From the NCBI GenBank assembly GCA_028701715.1, contig JAQVQF010000021.1:1-16456 (forward strand): a stretch of 16,456 nucleotides of DNA, read 5' to 3'. The translations under genes and the position numbers were made by a program. The DNA comes from Eubacteriales bacterium. GTDB taxonomy: Bacteria > Bacillota > Clostridia > Oscillospirales > CAG-382. This document shows positions 6,425-14,953 of the stretch, in pieces; position 1 is the stretch's first letter; each line of letters starts with the position of its first letter. Below the pieces are notes generated by a model. It was not told the origin of the DNA and did not search any database. It saw only the letters and a list, made by a program, of their open reading frames with translations.

Positions 6425-9400
6425 TTAAGTTTTTTTTCTTTTTATCGTCATAAATACGGCGGCGGACAGGGCTGTGAGCGTTCCGACGGCGATAAGCAAA
6501 TATCCCGCCGTTTTCAACGTAAAGGAAAACGGCTTTACGATATGCGTTTCGGATTCGTCGCTCTGAATTTCGGATGATTCACCCGCTTCTTCCGATTCTT
6601 CTGCGCTTGAATTAAATACATCCGATTCGTCCGGACTTTCATCCGACAAATCCTGAGAAGCTTCGCTTTCCTCACCGGGAGAGAGTATTGTTATGTTGAG
6701 AGTATAAACTGTTTGTGTATCATCCTCCGCGGTGCAGGTTATGACAAATATATTTGTTCCCACGGAAAGGATATCCGGTCCGCTTATGACAACCGTCGCG
6801 TTTTTCGCCGCGGGAGTAGCGATAATTTGTGTTTGTACTCCGTAATTCGCCGCGGCGTTGTATTCTGTGATTACAGGATCAAACACGGGCGTTATCACAA
6901 GCCCCGCAGCTTCCAAAGAAGCAAGAGATGAATTATGATCGGGTATATATTCTTCTCCGTGGGATACCAAGAAGACATATTCCACGGCTTCCCCTTTTTT
7001 ATTTATATAAATCATCGTCAACCGCCTTTCGGCATTTCCGTATATCGGTTGATTGTTGAAATATACATAACAACCCGAGGGGCAGTCGAAGGTTAAATTA
7101 AGATAATCGTCACCGTCAGGTATAAGCGTTCTGTATTCAAAAATCTGCGGATCGAATTTCAACGACGAATTGGTTGATATTGCTGTCAGCGTGTCGGAAG
7201 GGGTATCCTTTATTTCAAACGCTTCACGCTGGCTCAAAACGCCGTATAAGCCGCTGCGGCAAATCGTGGTATCGGTAAAATCCACATAGGTTATTCCTGT
7301 GGCGGCGTTGTCGATTATACCGAAGTAAATTCTTAAAAGCTTGGATTTTTCCCCCATGAGATCTATGCCCAATATGCTATATTCAAGCCTGCCCGCTTTA
7401 TCGGATGTAAATACCTCGCCACCGAAAGCGGTTATTTTGGTAACCTTTAATTTACTCGAATCATAGTTTACCGCTCCGGCAACCGAATCGGCATTGCCCA
7501 TTCGGTCATTTTGAATTGTTATATAAAAATCCGACCCCGTATAACCGAAAAGAGGAATATTTACATAAAGCTCAGCTCCGCCATCACTGCCGGTTACAGA
7601 ATAATCCAGCATAGTGCGCAGCTCCTTCAGGTCGACGGAGGTTATACGCGCGTTGGCGTTGCAATCGGCGGCATAAAATATCCATTTTTCCAGATCATAA
7701 TTCAACAGCAGATATCTGTATAAAATATCCGCGTCGTTTACGCTGACCCGTCCGTCTCCGTCAAGGTCGCCCTTTACTGAAATTGTAAGCGTTTCGGTCA
7801 GCATGCCCTTATGGTCGTACCTTACGATCCTCATGCCTGTGGCGACATAGCCTTCCTTCACTTCGTCGCCGTTATCGGTTGTTACCCTGTAACTGCAGTT
7901 ATCCGTTATAAAATAAGACAGAAAAGCCTCCGCTTCCGTACCGGGTGCGACTCCGCCCAACACACTGCTGTCATTGTCGATAATGTAATCGCCGTTTGTG
8001 CATATCATATGGGAATCGGTGACATGTACGGTGCAGTATGTGTATATGCCCGTTCCGGAAATTTCGGCGCGCACAACGCCTTCCCCCTGCGAAACCGCAA
8101 AGACCACGCCGGAAGCGGTTACGTTGATGTTTTCGCTTACGGTAGAGTATACAACGGTTCCCTCGGCGCCTGCGGGGTTTATCGTTGCTCTCAGAGTCGC
8201 GGTTTGTCCCACTCCAAGCCATATGTCTCCGTTTTGTATGATTACGGAGGAGGGATTGTATTTTACCGTAAATTTAATAACCGTATATATATTCCAGGAG
8301 GTAACAACCGTCAGCGTATGATTTCCCGCTGTTATCTCTGTATACCCGCTTTCGATTTTTTTACCGTCAATATACGCTGTACCGCGGTCAAACCATATCG
8401 AAGCTCCGCCGTAATATACAGTACCTTCCGAAATTCCCGTGACAACCGCGGAGCTTGTCGGATCGTATCCCTGCGAATCGATGACGGTGACGGATAACTC
8501 GCCGAAAAGCAGAACGGTATAATCGGGAAGTATAACCGCTTGAATCGGAGCGGATCTATAACCGGTTATATACATATTTTCCGAAAGGGAAAACATTCCC
8601 GTATCCGTAAGCAGCGTGTTCCCGCGGAAATCAAAAACCTTACCGATGACGGCGGCGACATAATTGAGCGTATGCGCGTCGTAGATATAATTACCCGCTA
8701 TGACATAATCTTCCGAAGCCGCCACATTGCCGCTGTACATGGCCTGACATACGGCAAAGGGAGCGAGCGTTTCGATGTCGTATCCCGTTAAATCATAAAT
8801 CGTACTGACATAAATCCTGCCGTTTGAACATGAAATGCCGTCGGCTTCCATTTCGCCGAAAGGATAGGTTATCGTGCCGTTGGAACGGTTATATTCGCAA
8901 ACCCTGCCGCCGCTTACGGCAAACAGTCGGCCTTCCCACATACAGACGGAGGATACCCTCGCCGGAAAGCTGATATATTCCTTTGTGGCGGTGAGATATA
9001 CCTTATTAACCTTGGAAAACAGGACGGCGGCTCCGTTTCCGAGATCTATTATTGAGGAAGGAACATATTTCAGATATATCGTATATTTCAAGGACCAGTC
9101 GCTCGTTTTAAGAAAATACAGTCTGTTGTCCCCGTTTCTCAGAACCGCCACGCTGTCCGAAGAAGCGTCGTATACCGCGTCCTTTATATCGCCGCCGGAT
9201 GAAAGCGGAACGATATACTCATACGAGCGTGAAACGAGATTCATTCCCGTTATAACCACATTAACAGGAGCCGCACCGCAGAATCCGGTCGGTTTTACTT
9301 TTTCAAGGGATTTATCCGAATAGACAAGAAACATATCGTTCCCGTCGCGGAAAGCCGAAACCACCGTGTCCGTGTATTCGCCGAAGGGCTCACCCGATAA

Positions 9401-11920
9401 TACGGAATAAATCCATTTTCCCGCAATAAAAATGTTTTCGTCGCAGTAAACGATATTATCGTAGCTGTTTATCTGATACCGCAGCTTGAAATCGGACGCA
9501 TCATAAGCCATACCGCCAATGAAAACCGTGTCGGCGAAAGCAAAAATACCGCTGTCCCCGGGTACGGCTTCCGGTGTTTTCAGACTCCATAAGCCTCCGC
9601 TGAACGCATATACCGTTTTGGGATTATACACCGAATACGCATATGTCACGGCTCCGCTTGAAAACAACGCGGTTTCGCCGTTTGCCGTATCAAGCTCGGT
9701 ATGCTCTTCCAAGCCCTGAACATAAGTATAGATCGTACCGTTAACGTCCTTAAGGAACACATATCCTCCCCCGACAGTACCTCCGGTGACGGTATACAGG
9801 GATCTGTATTCATATATAAGAGGATTTTTATTTGTAACAAGCAACGCGGAATCATAAACCGAATAACCGTTATCACACACGGCAAAAAGCTTTCCGTTTT
9901 CAAGCGTAACGCAAATCAGCACTCCGGGAGTGGATATGTATCTGTAAATACGTGAAAGGTTATCGCGGCTGTAGATTTTTATGCCTCCCTCGTTTTTATC
10001 CCAAAAAGCCGCCCAGCCATCCTTTTCGCTGCATAAAACGTTGCCGCCGGGGGACGCGCCGAGCTTTTCTATGCCCGTATCGGTTATGGTAAAACTGACG
10101 GCGTTGAATTTTGTTCCCGTAGAATCGGTACGTATTATGGTATGCTCTCCTGCGGAGGTGACGATTATACTGCCTTGAAATTCCTCTCCGTCAATTATTG
10201 AATAACCGTCGCCTATCGCGGTAATCATAACGCGGTTGCTGTATACGCCTCCGTCGGTAACCCCGAACAGCGCGGGTATTTCGGATGAAATGAAAAAGGT
10301 CTCGCTGAGCGTGTTTCCGTAAGGACCGGTAAGGATAAAAGTATGCTGACCGAAACCCGCGATAACGGAGCCGGATTCATAAGGCTGTCCGTCCACAACG
10401 GCATTTCCTCTCGAAAACTTTATAATTACATAATCGCCGTATTTTTCTATGCTGTAATTAAGCTTTACCGTATCAACAATAAAGGATAGTGTGACGCTGC
10501 CGTATTCGTCGGTAACCGTAAGCGTATGGCTCCCCTGCGAATATATGCTTTCGCCGGAAATGTAATCTTCTCCGTCAAGCGCGGCCGAAGCGTTTTTGAA
10601 AAACGCCGCTGCTTCCTCAAAATATACCCTGCCATCGCTTATACCCGTAACCACAGGCTTTGAAAGGCTTGTCATAAGGCTGTTTAAATTGATAACACCC
10701 CAACCGAGCCTGTCGTTTCTTTCCGTCGATGACGAATATTCGAGCAGCTTTTTAAAGGAAATCGAATCCAGCTTGCGGGGAGAATTATATACGGCAAGCG
10801 CCGCCGCGCCCGACACAAAGGCGGTGGAATAAGAGGTGCCGTTTTCCGCGACCGTCGTTGATATACCTTCGGAGAAGGCTAAAACCGTCAGCTCCTCCCC
10901 CGGAGCCGCTATGTCTATACAGGAATTATACTGCGAAAACGCACACGCCCTTCCGTCGCGTCCCGAGGACGCCACGCTTATGACGCTGTCATATGACGCG
11001 GGGTACGAAAGCTTTCCGGCGTATCCCATATCGCGTCCCTCGTTGCCCGCGGCGGCGACAAGTATACAGCCCTTACCGGCGGCGTATTCCACCGCGTCGC
11101 TTTCGGCTTTGTTTTCATCATATCCGCCGAAAGACATATTTATCACATCCGCGCCGTAATCTGCGGCGTAGTATATTCCGCTCACTAAGCTTGATGTCAG
11201 TATGCTTCTGCCGTCGGAGGTTATTTTTACGGGAAGCACCGAGGCTCCCTTGGCAATGCCGGAAACGGTCGATACAATAATGCCCGTAATTTTCGTACCG
11301 TGACCTATCTCGTCGTCATAAACGCCCGTTTCACCGGTAACGGCGTTCCATCCTTCCGATATGTTCGCGTTTGCCAGCAATTCGTGAGAACGGTTTATTC
11401 CGCTGTCAAGCACAGCCACCACGACTCCTTCGCCACCCGATGTGAGAGCATTGTCGGCGTTTATGGCATCCAGCTCCCAGTAATTCGGGGCAGACATGAC
11501 GGCTTCTTCGAAAAATCCGTAAATATTTACATCCGGAATGGCATAATCTATAATATTCGCGTATTCCGCGACAAAATCCCCGACATTTACAAGGTACACG
11601 AGAAATATTCTTTCCGAGCTGTAGGCGAGCGGCGTAAAATTATATACATATATCGCTTCGTATATATCTGAAAAAGCGGCATCGTCGTCAAACGCGATTA
11701 TATAAGCTTCCCCGTCCTTGCCGGGCATGGGTGAGGCGGCGGTTGCTTTTTCGGGCTTTGTTCCGTTTATGTACGAATCACGCAATCTGTCGAATTGAGC
11801 AAAAGGGTTCGCCTGCTTTGATTCATCACGCGCAAAGGAATCTAAGCCTCCCATATTTACAACGGGCGACAGCAGCGCGATTATCAAAAGCAACGCGAAC
11901 ACTTTTTTAATAATATTCAT
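6425..11920 (-). CDS. Giant cell-surface subtilase (peptidase S8) with Ig-like repeats, propeller, dockerin and cohesin-like domains
   Basis: This 1831-aa exported protease takes up a third of the window. A signal peptide covers 1-30 and a possible I9-type propeptide about 65-135. The S8 domain (about 145-420) has the full triad: Asp172 (VAVLDSGI), His207 (GHGT), Ser363 (GTSYS), with oxyanion Asn293 (AAGNEG). Ig-like repeats at 422-484, 485-547 and 550-615 (type VTGISDGRVY...DG...G.HTL) are followed by a propeller-like region (about 618-1150) and a fourth repeat at 1159-1221. Then come a Big-type domain (1224-1301), an X-module-like stretch, a dockerin (1383-1441; calcium loops start at Asp1385 and Asp1419), a cohesin-like domain (about 1450-1571), two cadherin-like sandwiches (1575-1745), an acidic Ser/Glu linker, a membrane helix (about 1803-1826) and KRKK. 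No sorting motif is seen. GGAG precedes the ATG, 16 nt after mntP. Substrate unknown. Confidence 0.92.
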   Translation of the reverse strand: MNIIKKVFALLLIIALLSPVVNMGGLDSFARDESKQANPFAQFDRLRDSYINGTKPEKATAASPMPGKDGEAYIIAFDDDAAFSDIYEAIYVYNFTPLAYSSERIFLVYLVNVGDFVAEYANIIDYAIPDVNIYGFFEEAVMSAPNYWELDAINADNALTSGGEGVVVAVLDSGINRSHELLANANISEGWNAVTGETGVYDDEIGHGTKITGIIVSTVSGIAKGASVLPVKITSDGRSILTSSLVSGIYYAADYGADVINMSFGGYDENKAESDAVEYAAGKGCILVAAAGNEGRDMGYAGKLSYPASYDSVISVASSGRDGRACAFSQYNSCIDIAAPGEELTVLAFSEGISTTVAENGTSYSTAFVSGAAALAVYNSPRKLDSISFKKLLEYSSSTERNDRLGWGVINLNSLMTSLSKPVVTGISDGRVYFEEAAAFFKNASAALDGEDYISGESIYSQGSHTLTVTDEYGSVTLSFIVDTVKLNYSIEKYGDYVIIKFSRGNAVVDGQPYESGSVIAGFGQHTFILTGPYGNTLSETFFISSEIPALFGVTDGGVYSNRVMITAIGDGYSIIDGEEFQGSIIVTSAGEHTIIRTDSTGTKFNAVSFTITDTGIEKLGASPGGNVLCSEKDGWAAFWDKNEGGIKIYSRDNLSRIYRYISTPGVLICVTLENGKLFAVCDNGYSVYDSALLVTNKNPLIYEYRSLYTVTGGTVGGGYVFLKDVNGTIYTYVQGLEEHTELDTANGETALFSSGAVTYAYSVYNPKTVYAFSGGLWSLKTPEAVPGDSGIFAFADTVFIGGMAYDASDFKLRYQINSYDNIVYCDENIFIAGKWIYSVLSGEPFGEYTDTVVSAFRDGNDMFLVYSDKSLEKVKPTGFCGAAPVNVVITGMNLVSRSYEYIVPLSSGGDIKDAVYDASSDSVAVLRNGDNRLYFLKTSDWSLKYTIYLKYVPSSIIDLGNGAAVLFSKVNKVYLTATKEYISFPARVSSVCMWEGRLFAVSGGRVCEYNRSNGTITYPFGEMEADGISCSNGRIYVSTIYDLTGYDIETLAPFAVCQAMYSGNVAASEDYVIAGNYIYDAHTLNYVAAVIGKVFDFRGNTLLTDTGMFSLSENMYITGYRSAPIQAVILPDYTVLLFGELSVTVIDSQGYDPTSSAVVTGISEGTVYYGGASIWFDRGTAYIDGKKIESGYTEITAGNHTLTVVTSWNIYTVIKFTVKYNPSSVIIQNGDIWLGVGQTATLRATINPAGAEGTVVYSTVSENINVTASGVVFAVSQGEGVVRAEISGTGIYTYCTVHVTDSHMICTNGDYIIDNDSSVLGGVAPGTEAEAFLSYFITDNCSYRVTTDNGDEVKEGYVATGMRIVRYDHKGMLTETLTISVKGDLDGDGRVSVNDADILYRYLLLNYDLEKWIFYAADCNANARITSVDLKELRTMLDYSVTGSDGGAELYVNIPLFGYTGSDFYITIQNDRMGNADSVAGAVNYDSSKLKVTKITAFGGEVFTSDKAGRLEYSILGIDLMGEKSKLLRIYFGIIDNAATGITYVDFTDTTICRSGLYGVLSQREAFEIKDTPSDTLTAISTNSSLKFDPQIFEYRTLIPDGDDYLNLTFDCPSGCYVYFNNQPIYGNAERRLTMIYINKKGEAVEYVFLVSHGEEYIPDHNSSLASLEAAGLVITPVFDPVITEYNAAANYGVQTQIIATPAAKNATVVISGPDILSVGTNIFVITCTAEDDTQTVYTLNITILSPGEESEASQDLSDESPDESDVFNSSAEESEEAGESSEIQSDESETHIVKPFSFTLKTAGYLLIAVGTLTALSAAVFMTIKRKKT

Positions 11921-11936
11921 AATTATAAAACTCCGG

Positions 11937-12485
11937 TCAAAACAGGGCTTTTATACCCACGGCAATAATTATTATTCCGCCGACCAGCAACGCTTTTTCA
12001 CCGAATGCCGCTCCCAATCTCCTGCCGAAAAATAAAAATGCAAAACATACCGTTACGGTTATAATCGTAATAATAAGAGACGGGATAAATATGGCGCCGC
12101 CTATAACGGCAAGCCCGACACCCACCGCAAAAGCATCGACACTGGTACAAACGGCCTGTGCGACAAGTGAGGCAACAGGCAGATCATTCTTAATGTCGGC
12201 TCTCTTCTTAACGGGTCTGAAATACGAAAAAATCATTCTGAAACCAATAAACGACAATATAAGAAAAACCAGCAGTTTTGCGAACACACCGAGATTTAAT
12301 CCGGTGATGACCATAATAAAATATCCCATTAAAGGCATAACGCCTTGAAACAGGCCGAACAGAAAGGGCAGCGCAATTAATTTTTTTATATCCCTGCCGC
12401 GGTATACAATAGCGTCGGCCATAGTCACCGCCGACGCGTCAAGCGACAGCACAAATGCCACTGTTATAACGTCAAGCAAGCTCAT
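11937..12485 (-). CDS. mntP: Manganese efflux pump MntP
   Basis: This 182-aa six-helix membrane protein matches the MntP family, which exports Mn(II) and protects cells from manganese excess. The two family-defining acidic repeats are present: SLDASAV (Asp16) and SVDAFAVGVGL (Asp117), each at the start of a half of the internally duplicated protein. A basic loop (RPVKKR, about 90-95) separates the halves, as in known MntP proteins, and the length is normal (about 180-190). Its ATG lies inside the end of the upstream methyltransferase gene (14-bp overlap) with only a weak ribosome site, which suggests translational coupling. The yybP-ykoY manganese riboswitch that often controls this family is not apparent upstream of the operon. 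Confidence 0.9.
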   Translation of the reverse strand: MSLLDVITVAFVLSLDASAVTMADAIVYRGRDIKKLIALPFLFGLFQGVMPLMGYFIMVITGLNLGVFAKLLVFLILSFIGFRMIFSYFRPVKKRADIKNDLPVASLVAQAVCTSVDAFAVGVGLAVIGGAIFIPSLIITIITVTVCFAFLFFGRRLGAAFGEKALLVGGIIIIAVGIKALF

Positions 12486-13203
12486 TATATATACCGTCCG
12501 TTTCCGCAGAGTATTTCGTATGCGTACCGTCGGCGTAAATATATAAAGGCGGCAGGGTTGTTACACCGTCGTTTCCGTCCTTTTTGCCTTCGGTTAATAT
12601 CAAGCAGGGAGGTTTACCTTCCGACGGATAAACAAAGCGCAGCTTCTTCAGCTTTATACGGTGCCTGTCCATGGCGGATACAAGCTTCGCCAAATATTCC
12701 GGTCGGTAAACGCAGTAGAATCTTCCTCCCGATTTAAGTATATAACCGGCAAAGGAGCAAAATTTGTCGATATCCGCCGTAGTCTCATGATATGCGGCAT
12801 ATTTTAGAGGGTTTGTATTTTTCCTGTCGTTTACGCGGGCTGCTTTCAGATACGGCGGATTTGATACCGCAAAATCCATGCTTCCCGCTTTAATTGTCCC
12901 CGCTGCATCCTCCACTCCGCGGTTTATGCACACATATTTTTCCGAAAAACCGTTTTTTCGGGCGTTTGAGACCGAAAGCTCGGCATATTCCTTTATCAGC
13001 TCCACGCCCGTCATATGAGAAGCTCTTCCGCTTGTTAAAAGCAAAAACGACAATACACCGCTTCCCGAACCGAGGTCGCAGCCGTTTTTTCCTCTGCCGC
13101 AGAAATGCGAAAGCAGCAGAGTATCCGTTCCGAAACGTATACCGCCCCGAAATTCATCAAGCAATATGCCGGTGTTTATTCTGGTTGTGACAATACTTTC
13201 CAT
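12472..13203 (-). CDS. TrmN6-like tRNA1(Val) adenine N6-methyltransferase
   Basis: This 243-aa class I SAM-dependent methyltransferase resembles YfiC/TrmN6, which methylates the N6 of A37 in tRNA-Val. Visible: the N-terminal GIRFGTDTLLLSHF block typical of this family, motif I DLGSGSG (43-49), Glu68 of the ribose-binding strand (GVELIKEYAEL) and the NPPY catalytic motif (115-118), diagnostic of N6-adenine or N5-glutamine methylation. The C-terminal strands include KPPCLILTEGKK. The length matches the family. AAAGG precedes the ATG. It appears to be the first gene of the trmN-mntP-subtilase unit. Assignment to tRNA A37 rests on family resemblance. Confidence 0.88.
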   Translation of the reverse strand: MESIVTTRINTGILLDEFRGGIRFGTDTLLLSHFCGRGKNGCDLGSGSGVLSFLLLTSGRASHMTGVELIKEYAELSVSNARKNGFSEKYVCINRGVEDAAGTIKAGSMDFAVSNPPYLKAARVNDRKNTNPLKYAAYHETTADIDKFCSFAGYILKSGGRFYCVYRPEYLAKLVSAMDRHRIKLKKLRFVYPSEGKPPCLILTEGKKDGNDGVTTLPPLYIYADGTHTKYSAETDGIYNELA

Positions 13204-13276
13204 TTAATAATACCTTTTAAATATTATGAAGGGTTAAACGGATGGTTAATAATTTGAAAATGTCCGTAAAATAGCT

Positions 13277-13303
13277 TTACCCATAGATTGCATCTATGGG
13301 TAA
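13277..13303. terminator. Perfect 12-bp hairpin after the ferredoxin gene
   Basis: TTACCCATAGAT (13277-13288) and ATCTATGGGTAA (13292-13303) are exact reverse complements with a 3-nt loop. It begins 26 nt after the ferredoxin stop when read on the minus strand. The following minus-strand sequence, AGCTATTTT, has only a weak T-tract, so it may terminate poorly or act as an RNA-stabilising structure. Confidence 0.5.
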
Positions 13304-13328
13304 GTCGCTGTTATGTTGTTCTGTTGTT

Positions 13329-13502
13329 TCAGCTTTTGGGAGCGTCAACAGGGCATACACCTGCGCAGGCACCGCAATCGATGCATTCGTCGGGATTTAT
13401 TTGATATTTTCCGTCCTCATCAACGGATATCGCACCCACGGGACATTCCGCTTCGCAGGTGCCGCAGCCTATACAAAGGTCTTTGTCAATAACATATGCC
13501 AT
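13329..13502 (-). CDS. Clostridial-type 2[4Fe-4S] ferredoxin
   Basis: This 57-aa low-potential electron carrier serves anaerobic redox enzymes in the cytoplasm. Two perfect 4Fe-4S motifs are seen: Cys10, Cys13, Cys16 with Cys20-Pro, and Cys40, Cys43, Cys46 with Cys50-Pro. The two halves show the usual pseudo-two-fold symmetry and the length is normal (about 55-60 aa). The start ATG at 13502 follows GAAAGGAAAG. It has a likely promoter of its own at 13555-13583 downstream of metY, although no clear terminator separates it from metY. The redox partner is not encoded nearby. Confidence 0.95.
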   Translation of the reverse strand: MAYVIDKDLCIGCGTCEAECPVGAISVDEDGKYQINPDECIDCGACAGVCPVDAPKS

Positions 13503-13550
13503 GATAATTATCTTTCCTTTCTGTCCTTAGAGGAATATACTTTTGTCGTA

Positions 13551-13563
13551 TGTTATAATAACA
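13551..13563. promoter_or_regulatory. Palindrome overlapping the ferredoxin -10 box
   Basis: TGTTAT (13551-13556) and ATAACA (13558-13563) are perfect inverted arms around one base and overlap the -10 box. Nearby GTATG (13548-13552) and CATAC (13564-13568) also match as inverted repeats. This could be an operator, but A/T-rich dyads arise readily by chance. Confidence 0.35.
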
Positions 13564-13583
13564 CATACCATAAAATTTTTCAA
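13555..13583 (-). promoter_or_regulatory. Promoter of the ferredoxin gene
   Basis: On the minus strand TTGAAA (13578-13583), a 17-bp spacer and TATTAT (13555-13560) precede the gene by about 50 nt. Both boxes differ from consensus by one base. Confidence 0.65.
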
Positions 13584-13612
13584 GTGGATTTTATACTTTT
13601 TTATGAGTCAGA

Positions 13613-14884
13613 TTATACCTGTACCGCGCGTAACGCCTGTTCAAAATCCGCCGTTATATCCTCGATATCCTCAATACCGACGGATATTCTTACCAAACCG
13701 GGCGAAATACCGGCGGCTTTAAGCTGTTCGTCGGTAAGCTGCCTGTGAGTTTCGGAAGCGGGGTGCAGTACAAGCGTTCGTATATCCGCAACATGGACGA
13801 CATTTCTGGCAAGGCTTAACGAATCCATGAATTTTATTCCCGCTTTCCTGCCTTCCTTAAAGATTACGGAAAGCACTCCGGACTGCCCTTTGGGAAGGTA
13901 TTTCATCGCCAGAGCATAATATTCGCTGCTTTTAAGACCGGGATATATAACTTTTTCTATTTTGTCGGATTTTTCAAAAAATTCGGCGGCCCGCATGGCG
14001 TTATTACAATGCACCTTCATCCTGACGCCGAGAGTTTGTGTCCCCATATCGGTTAAAAACACGCTTATGGCGGGGGGACAGAGTCCGAAATCCCTTATAA
14101 GCTGAGCCCGGAGCTTGTTTGCATAAGCGGCGTTTCCGAATGTCTTTGTATAAACAACACCGTGATATGATTCGTCCGGTTCTGTAAGCCCGGGATACTT
14201 GCCGCCTTCCCAATTAAAATTGCCGGAATCAATAACCGCTCCGCCCACCTGAAGAGCGTGACCGTCAAGGTATTTCGTTGTGGAGTGGACGATTATATCC
14301 GCGCCGTATTTTATGGGATTGCAAAGCACCGGAGTCGGGAAGGTATTGTCAACGATAAAAGGAACGCCGTTTTTATGTGCGATTTTTGCGATCCTTTCTA
14401 TATCAAGCACCTCAAGGGAGGGGTTTGCCAGTGTTTCGCCGAACAGGGCTTTTGTGTTCGGGCGGAACGCCTTTTGTATCGTTTCATCATCGGAATCGAG
14501 GTCCACGAAAGTACAGTCTATTCCCATGCGTTTCATGGTTACGGCAAAAAGATTTGTGGTGCCGCCGTATATTTTGGAACCCGTCACAAAATGGTCGCCG
14601 CAGCTCAGTATATTAAACAGCGAAACAAAAACCGCCGACTGTCCGCTTACCGTGCAGACCGCCGCAATTCCGCCCTCCATTTCGGCAAGCTTTTTTTCGT
14701 AATACGCCACGGTTGGGTTGGAAATGCGCGAATACATATGCCCTTCGCCCTTCAGGTCGAAAAGCCTGCCTATATCGTCGGTGGAATCGTAGGTAAATGT
14801 GGTGGATTGAAAAATGGGTAAAGCCATGGGCTCGCCGTTTTTGGATTTATATCCGGAGTGAATACATTGAGTTTCTTTTTTCAT
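13613..14884 (-). CDS. metY: O-acetylhomoserine sulfhydrylase (MetY), PLP enzyme
   Basis: This 423-aa enzyme belongs to the Cys/Met metabolism PLP-dependent (fold type I) family. MetY makes homocysteine from O-acetylhomoserine and sulfide, in the direct-sulfhydrylation route to methionine. Seen: ETQCIHSGY at the N-terminus, YSRISNPT (51-58) contacting the cofactor, Asp179 in VDNTF, Lys204 in HSTTKYLDGH (Schiff-base lysine) and the MetY-typical HPASETHRQLT near the C-terminus. The length is typical for MetY (about 425), longer than methionine gamma-lyase or cystathionine enzymes (about 390). It lies 69 nt after the LCP-like gene and no separate promoter is evident. No SAM riboswitch or T-box is recognisable in the short upstream gap. 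Confidence 0.9.
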   Translation of the reverse strand: MKKETQCIHSGYKSKNGEPMALPIFQSTTFTYDSTDDIGRLFDLKGEGHMYSRISNPTVAYYEKKLAEMEGGIAAVCTVSGQSAVFVSLFNILSCGDHFVTGSKIYGGTTNLFAVTMKRMGIDCTFVDLDSDDETIQKAFRPNTKALFGETLANPSLEVLDIERIAKIAHKNGVPFIVDNTFPTPVLCNPIKYGADIIVHSTTKYLDGHALQVGGAVIDSGNFNWEGGKYPGLTEPDESYHGVVYTKTFGNAAYANKLRAQLIRDFGLCPPAISVFLTDMGTQTLGVRMKVHCNNAMRAAEFFEKSDKIEKVIYPGLKSSEYYALAMKYLPKGQSGVLSVIFKEGRKAGIKFMDSLSLARNVVHVADIRTLVLHPASETHRQLTDEQLKAAGISPGLVRISVGIEDIEDITADFEQALRAVQV

Positions 14885-14953
14885 GCCGATAATGCTTCCT
14901 TATTTTATTCGTATCTTACAAAGTCACCGGACTGCCGATGAATGATTTCCGTT

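Noticed and set aside
7811..8497. 228-codon plus-strand open frame inside the subtilase gene
   Set aside because: It lies antisense to a well-supported coding region, has no ribosome site or domain, and reads as a shadow with unlikely composition.
13204..13276. yybP-ykoY manganese riboswitch before the trmN-mntP unit
   Set aside because: The conserved loop sequences and paired stems of that class are not visible in this short A/T-rich stretch.
14258..14821. 187-codon plus-strand open frame opposite metY
   Set aside because: It is antisense to a clear PLP enzyme with intact motifs, and no family or start signal is visible.
14885..14953. SAM riboswitch or T-box leader before metY
   Set aside because: The gap is only 69 nt, shows none of the conserved SAM-I or T-box cores and has no terminator/antiterminator pair.
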